NCBI GenBank assembly: GCA_044346175.1
Contig: JBIIZQ010000032.1
Location: forward strand, 1 to 15,997
Length of the DNA stretch: 15,997 bases
Source: JBJTUH01 sp044346175
GTDB taxonomy: Bacteria; Cyanobacteriota; Vampirovibrionia; Vampirovibrionales; JAJTHC01
Direction of reading: 5' to 3'
The notes beneath the pieces are model-generated. The model was not told the origin of the DNA, did not search any database, and saw nothing but the letters and a program-made list of their open reading frames with translations. The stretch's first letter is position 1; every line of letters begins with the position of its first letter. The position numbers and the translations under genes were made by a program. This document shows positions 13,944 through 15,997 of this stretch, in pieces.

Positions 13944-13973
13944 ATTATACTGTGAGGCACTATGCCATGGAAA
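13944..13973 (-). promoter_or_regulatory. Sigma70-type promoter of the PfkB kinase gene
   Basis: On the minus strand a perfect TATAAT (13944-13949) lies 18 bp from TTTCCA (13968-13973), a four-of-six -35. The start would be near 13937, giving a ~65-base leader. The -35 overlaps tandem 11-bp repeats. Confidence 0.6.
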
Positions 13974-13990
13974 GCCTTAGGAAAGCCTTA
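13969..13990. repeat. Two perfect tandem 11-bp repeats at a -35 box
   Basis: GGAAAGCCTTA occurs at 13969-13979 and 13980-13990, with a partial third copy (AAAGCCT) at about 13996. The period is close to one helical turn. This position, over and just upstream of the -35, is typical of activator sites. Confidence 0.55.
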
Positions 13991-14044
13991 AAACAAAAGC
14001 CTCAAAAACCCATTATTATGCCATTTGAGTGCGAAACCCTTTTC

Positions 14045-14785
14045 CTAACGATGCTTTTCAACCCCCACTTTAGGACACAAGGAAGCCACCACACAGACGC
14101 TACACAGCGGGCTAATAGGTTTGCATTGTTCTCGACCGTGCATCACCATAAGATGGTTAATGCGTTGCCAATGGGTGATAGGAAGCTTTTCACGCAAGAC
14201 AAATTCGGTTTCATCAGGGTTACGAGTCTGAAGGTATCCCATCCGATGGCACATACGGTGAACGTGAATATCCACGCAAATGGCGGGTTTTTGATGCCCA
14301 AGTGCCACGACCAAATTGGCGGTTTTACGCCCCACACCTTTTAAGGTCAGGAGGGCTTCAATGGTGTCAGGCGTTTGTCCTCCAAAACGGTCTAAAATAA
14401 CCTGAGCTGCTTCTAGCATACTTTTGGCTTTGGTTTTATAGAAGCCCGCTGGATAAATAAGCGTTTCGAGTTGGACTTGAGACAATTGCACGAAGGTTTC
14501 AGGCGTAGGGGCTACAGCAAACAAACGCTCGCAGGCTGGAATCGTCACTTCATCTTTGGTGCGTAAACTAATAATGCACCCCATCAGTACCTTGAAGGGG
14601 TCATGGGCAGTGACTTCTCCCATAGGATGCTCTTGGTAGGTAGCTTCAAGCACCTCAAGTATCTGTACCATGGTGTGTGTTGAGGTTAACGCTGTTGAAG
14701 CCATAGCTGCTTGAGGCACAGAGGGTTTTTGAACCTTTTTTTTAGTAGACGAAGTCGTAGAAGGGGTTACTTTTTGACGGGGCAT
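14045..14785 (-). CDS. nth: Endonuclease III (DNA glycosylase/AP lyase)
   Basis: The enzyme removes oxidised pyrimidines and cleaves abasic sites in base-excision repair. The helix-hairpin-helix LKGVGRKTANLV (148-159) holds the catalytic lysine K154. The aspartate is D172 in VDIHVHR, and the [4Fe-4S] loop is intact: C221-x6-C228-x2-C231-x5-C237. The core (from about 38) is of normal length, but a Lys/Ser/Thr-rich extension of ~38 residues precedes it. Starts at residue 28 or 39 are possible, since the ATG at 14785 has no ribosome-binding site. RTKD (75-78) where E. coli has QATD, and IHVHR, are as in archaeal/thermophile-like subgroups. A 12-bp palindrome lies 17 bp upstream. Confidence 0.93.
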   Translation of the reverse strand: MPRQKVTPSTTSSTKKKVQKPSVPQAAMASTALTSTHTMVQILEVLEATYQEHPMGEVTAHDPFKVLMGCIISLRTKDEVTIPACERLFAVAPTPETFVQLSQVQLETLIYPAGFYKTKAKSMLEAAQVILDRFGGQTPDTIEALLTLKGVGRKTANLVVALGHQKPAICVDIHVHRMCHRMGYLQTRNPDETEFVLREKLPITHWQRINHLMVMHGREQCKPISPLCSVCVVASLCPKVGVEKHR

Positions 14786-14801
14786 CGGGCAGGAGGAGCT
14801 T

Positions 14802-14813
14802 CTGTGTACACAG
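14802..14813. promoter_or_regulatory. 12-bp palindrome CTGTGTACACAG before nth
   Basis: A perfect palindrome 17 bp upstream of the annotated nth start. Its arms CTGT/ACAG recall the LexA box, but the spacing is N4 instead of N8, so LexA control is not supported. Confidence 0.3.
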
Positions 14814-14881
14814 CTTTTTAAGGTAAAAGCAAAAAAGAAGACCCCTTCACGATAACACTAACATGCAATGTTTTAATTATT

Positions 14882-14910
14882 TTGTTTTTATTGTCTTAAT
14901 TAAGTATACT
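14882..14910 (+). promoter_or_regulatory. Candidate promoter in an AT-rich tract
   Basis: TTGTTT (14882-14887) and TATACT (14905-14910) are 17 bp apart within very AT-rich DNA. A transcript would start about ten bases before the small ORF at 14928. Confidence 0.4.
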
Positions 14911-14927
14911 TCGATATCACGGTGTGT

Positions 14928-15059
14928 ATGACAGTAGTACCAGAAAAAGATAGTCCATCATCATCATGCGTAGCTCTGCAAAAACAAGCACCTATTAAAA
15001 CATCTAACCAAGCTTCTAACACCACAAACCTCTTCGAGAAACTCAAATTTTGGCACTGA
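14928..15059 (+). CDS. Possible 43-aa small protein
   Basis: An ATG-initiated frame of 43 codons lies just after a plausible promoter. The product is polar, with a Ser/Pro-rich first half (DSPSSS) and a Lys/Phe/Trp-containing end (NLFEKLKFWH). There is no ribosome-binding site, signal peptide or recognised domain. Short open frames arise easily by chance; only the promoter fit and ordinary codon use speak for it. Confidence 0.28.
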   Translation: MTVVPEKDSPSSSCVALQKQAPIKTSNQASNTTNLFEKLKFWH

Positions 15060-15224
15060 AAAAGTAAACCACACACAAAAACACGCTATTCAGGGCAATT
15101 TCCCGCACTGAGAAGTGTTGATTAAAGCATCTCCTAAACAGAGAAAAATGCTCGTAACACGCAGCACCCTTTAGCCCAAGAAAAACATCTTTTTTCATAC
15201 GGATAAAACCAGAAATAAACAAGT

Positions 15225-15250
15225 ACCCTTCACAGGGTGACACACACCCT
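15225..15250 (+). promoter_or_regulatory. Two mutually exclusive small hairpins in the leader of the 201-aa gene
   Basis: ACCCT (15225-15229) can pair with AGGGT (15234-15238) around TCAC. Alternatively AGGGTG (15234-15239) can pair with CACCCT (15245-15250) around ACACA. The shared AGGGT arm makes the two structures exclusive. They end 29 bp before the ATG at 15280. Confidence 0.3.
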
Positions 15251-15279
15251 ATTTGAGTGAACGAAAGAGAGCCCACCCC

Positions 15280-15885
15280 ATGATTAACATTAACTTAGCC
15301 CCTTTGAAGAGTGCCAAACAATTTACAAAGAATGTTGCAAGTGCTTTACAACAAGCCAATAAAGCCAAGCGTACCCCTGAGATGATAAAAAACCTTATTT
15401 CAGAAGGTAACACCATCGGTAACACACAGCGCCAAGTATTAAAGCGTGGTGCTGAGATTGTAGACAACTCGAAAGAAAGAGGGTTAAGTCTTAACCTCTT
15501 CTCAAATAGCAAAGCTAACCTTACAAAGCTCCAAAATACCACAGGGGTATTACCTGAGGTTGCTGGCTTAAGCCAAAATACTATCCTTGGTAAAACCAAT
15601 ACCAAACGTTTAGGTAATACAATTAAAGCCTATGAAAACTTACAAAATGCCCAACAAGAAAGTACCACCGCACTGAATGGTAAAAAGTTAAAACAAGGTA
15701 GTGCGAACTTGTTACAAAGAGAGCTTAGCAAAGCTGGCAAATCTAACTTTGAAGACCTGAGCCCCGAAGCAAAATCAAGAGTGCTTAGAAGTGACGATAT
15801 TCTCAGTGGAAACCCTGTCCAAATAAAAAAATCTGAAAAAATGATCGAAAGAGAACAGGCAGAAAAAATTAAACGAGACATTTAA
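15280..15885 (+). CDS. Polar, helical protein of unknown function
   Basis: I do not recognise a family. The 201-residue product is rich in Asn, Lys, Gln, Ser and Leu, has no membrane segment or signal peptide, and looks mostly alpha-helical. It has Lys/Asn-rich repeats-like blocks (KSAKQFTKNV, NTKRLGNTIK) and a strongly charged C-terminus (KKSEKMIEREQAEKIKRD). The ATG at 15280 with GAAAGAGAG upstream is preferred to a TTG at 15253. Its DNA is more AT-rich than glyS or the PBP gene, which may mean an acquired gene. Its stop overlaps the end of the opposing transposase, so the IS boundary probably lies inside this frame and the C-terminus may have been created by insertion. Confidence 0.55.
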   Translation: MININLAPLKSAKQFTKNVASALQQANKAKRTPEMIKNLISEGNTIGNTQRQVLKRGAEIVDNSKERGLSLNLFSNSKANLTKLQNTTGVLPEVAGLSQNTILGKTNTKRLGNTIKAYENLQNAQQESTTALNGKKLKQGSANLLQRELSKAGKSNFEDLSPEAKSRVLRSDDILSGNPVQIKKSEKMIEREQAEKIKRDI

Positions 15886-15997
15886 CCAATTAGCTTTGAT
15901 GTATTCACACGGTGGAATTGCATCGCTATCGCTTGCTTCATATCCGCTAATGACCTCGATACAACCTTTCCTCTCCTCTTAAAACGAGCAAGCCAAT
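15882..15997 (-). CDS. IS1-family transposase, C-terminal part (runs off window)
   Basis: The last 38 codons of a minus-strand frame that enters from the right edge and stops with TAA at 15882-15884. The peptide WLARFKRRGKVVSRSLADMK followed by a hydrophobic helix resembles the 'LxRFxRK...VSKSxEM' ending of IS1-family (InsB/DDE) transposases. The conserved DDE residues lie outside the window. Only the family is suggested, and other DDE transposases are possible. Confidence 0.5.
   Translation of the reverse strand, partial: WLARFKRRGKVVSRSLADMKQAIAMQFHRVNTSKLIG

Noticed and set aside
14802..14813. LexA box before nth
   Set aside because: The arms CTGT/ACAG match, but the spacing is four instead of eight bases; E. 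coli-type LexA binding is not expected.
1..15997. CRISPR array, tRNA, rRNA or prophage module
   Set aside because: No regularly spaced repeat-spacer series, no tRNA or rRNA signature, and no integrase or phage structural gene was seen.
1..15997. Composite transposon or circular element closed across the window ends
   Set aside because: Joining the ends leaves most of a transposase missing, and the cargo includes core genes (glyS, a class A PBP, nth), so a mobile unit is unlikely; contig ends at IS repeats is simpler.
1..15997. Apparent excess of GGTACC and GGTATC words
   Set aside because: About ten GGTACC sites were noticed by eye against roughly four expected at random, but many are in coding DNA and no rigorous count or genome background is available.

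Overview
The window comes from a bacterial chromosome, roughly mid-40s % GC by eye, carrying housekeeping genes mixed with lineage-specific membrane and secreted proteins. Envelope genes (a class A penicillin-binding protein, several Sec signal peptides, a TonB-type C-terminal domain) suggest a diderm. GlyS without GlyQ beside it, and a short N-terminal 'RFG' motif shared by two unrelated proteins, would fit a non-photosynthetic relative of cyanobacteria (Vampirovibrionia/Melainabacteria-like). That placement is an inference from memory of such proteins and is not proven here. Many starts lack a clear Shine-Dalgarno sequence, and some genes seem to use TTG or GTG.

Layout. Both window edges lie inside IS1-family transposases, both on the minus strand: an N-terminal zinc ribbon at 1-85 and a C-terminal tail at 15882-15997. 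The window therefore looks like the segment between two IS copies, possibly a contig cut at repeats. Positions 86-716 have no convincing gene but hold palindromes and a candidate structured RNA (393-540). Positions 717-2096 encode a multi-pass membrane protein of unknown function. Positions 2251-4112 (minus) hold a predicted HEIAH zinc metalloprotease, distantly like the anthrax lethal factor/Pro-Pro endopeptidase fold. Its last ~140 codons have been tandemly duplicated (481-bp unit), leaving a headless gene copy between the protease and its terminator. Positions 4454-4876 (minus) encode a two-pass membrane protein with a coiled-coil tail.

Positions 5392-9993 hold the housekeeping pair glyS (glycyl-tRNA synthetase beta) and a bifunctional class A PBP, 45 bp apart and probably co-transcribed. 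Next come two small exported-protein genes: a Tyr/Gly/His-rich protein (10321-10674), closed by a strong terminator, and a protein ending in a TonB-like C-terminal domain (10939-11703). A convergent hairpin separates them from a minus-strand block: an exported two-cysteine protein and a small membrane protein (12527 to 11744), a PfkB sugar kinase with a recognisable promoter (13872 to 12688), and endonuclease III (14785 to 14045). The right end has a possible 43-aa ORF and a 201-aa polar helical protein of unknown function that ends inside the right-hand transposase tail.

The most interesting part is the protease locus: a predicted cytosolic or effector-type zinc protease with no Sec signal, its recent tandem partial duplication, a perfect 20-bp palindrome upstream, and the N-terminal motif it shares with the neighbouring membrane protein. 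A dispersed intergenic hairpin family (GTCATACC...GGTATC) accompanied by 10-11-bp direct repeats is the other pattern that ordinary annotation does not explain.
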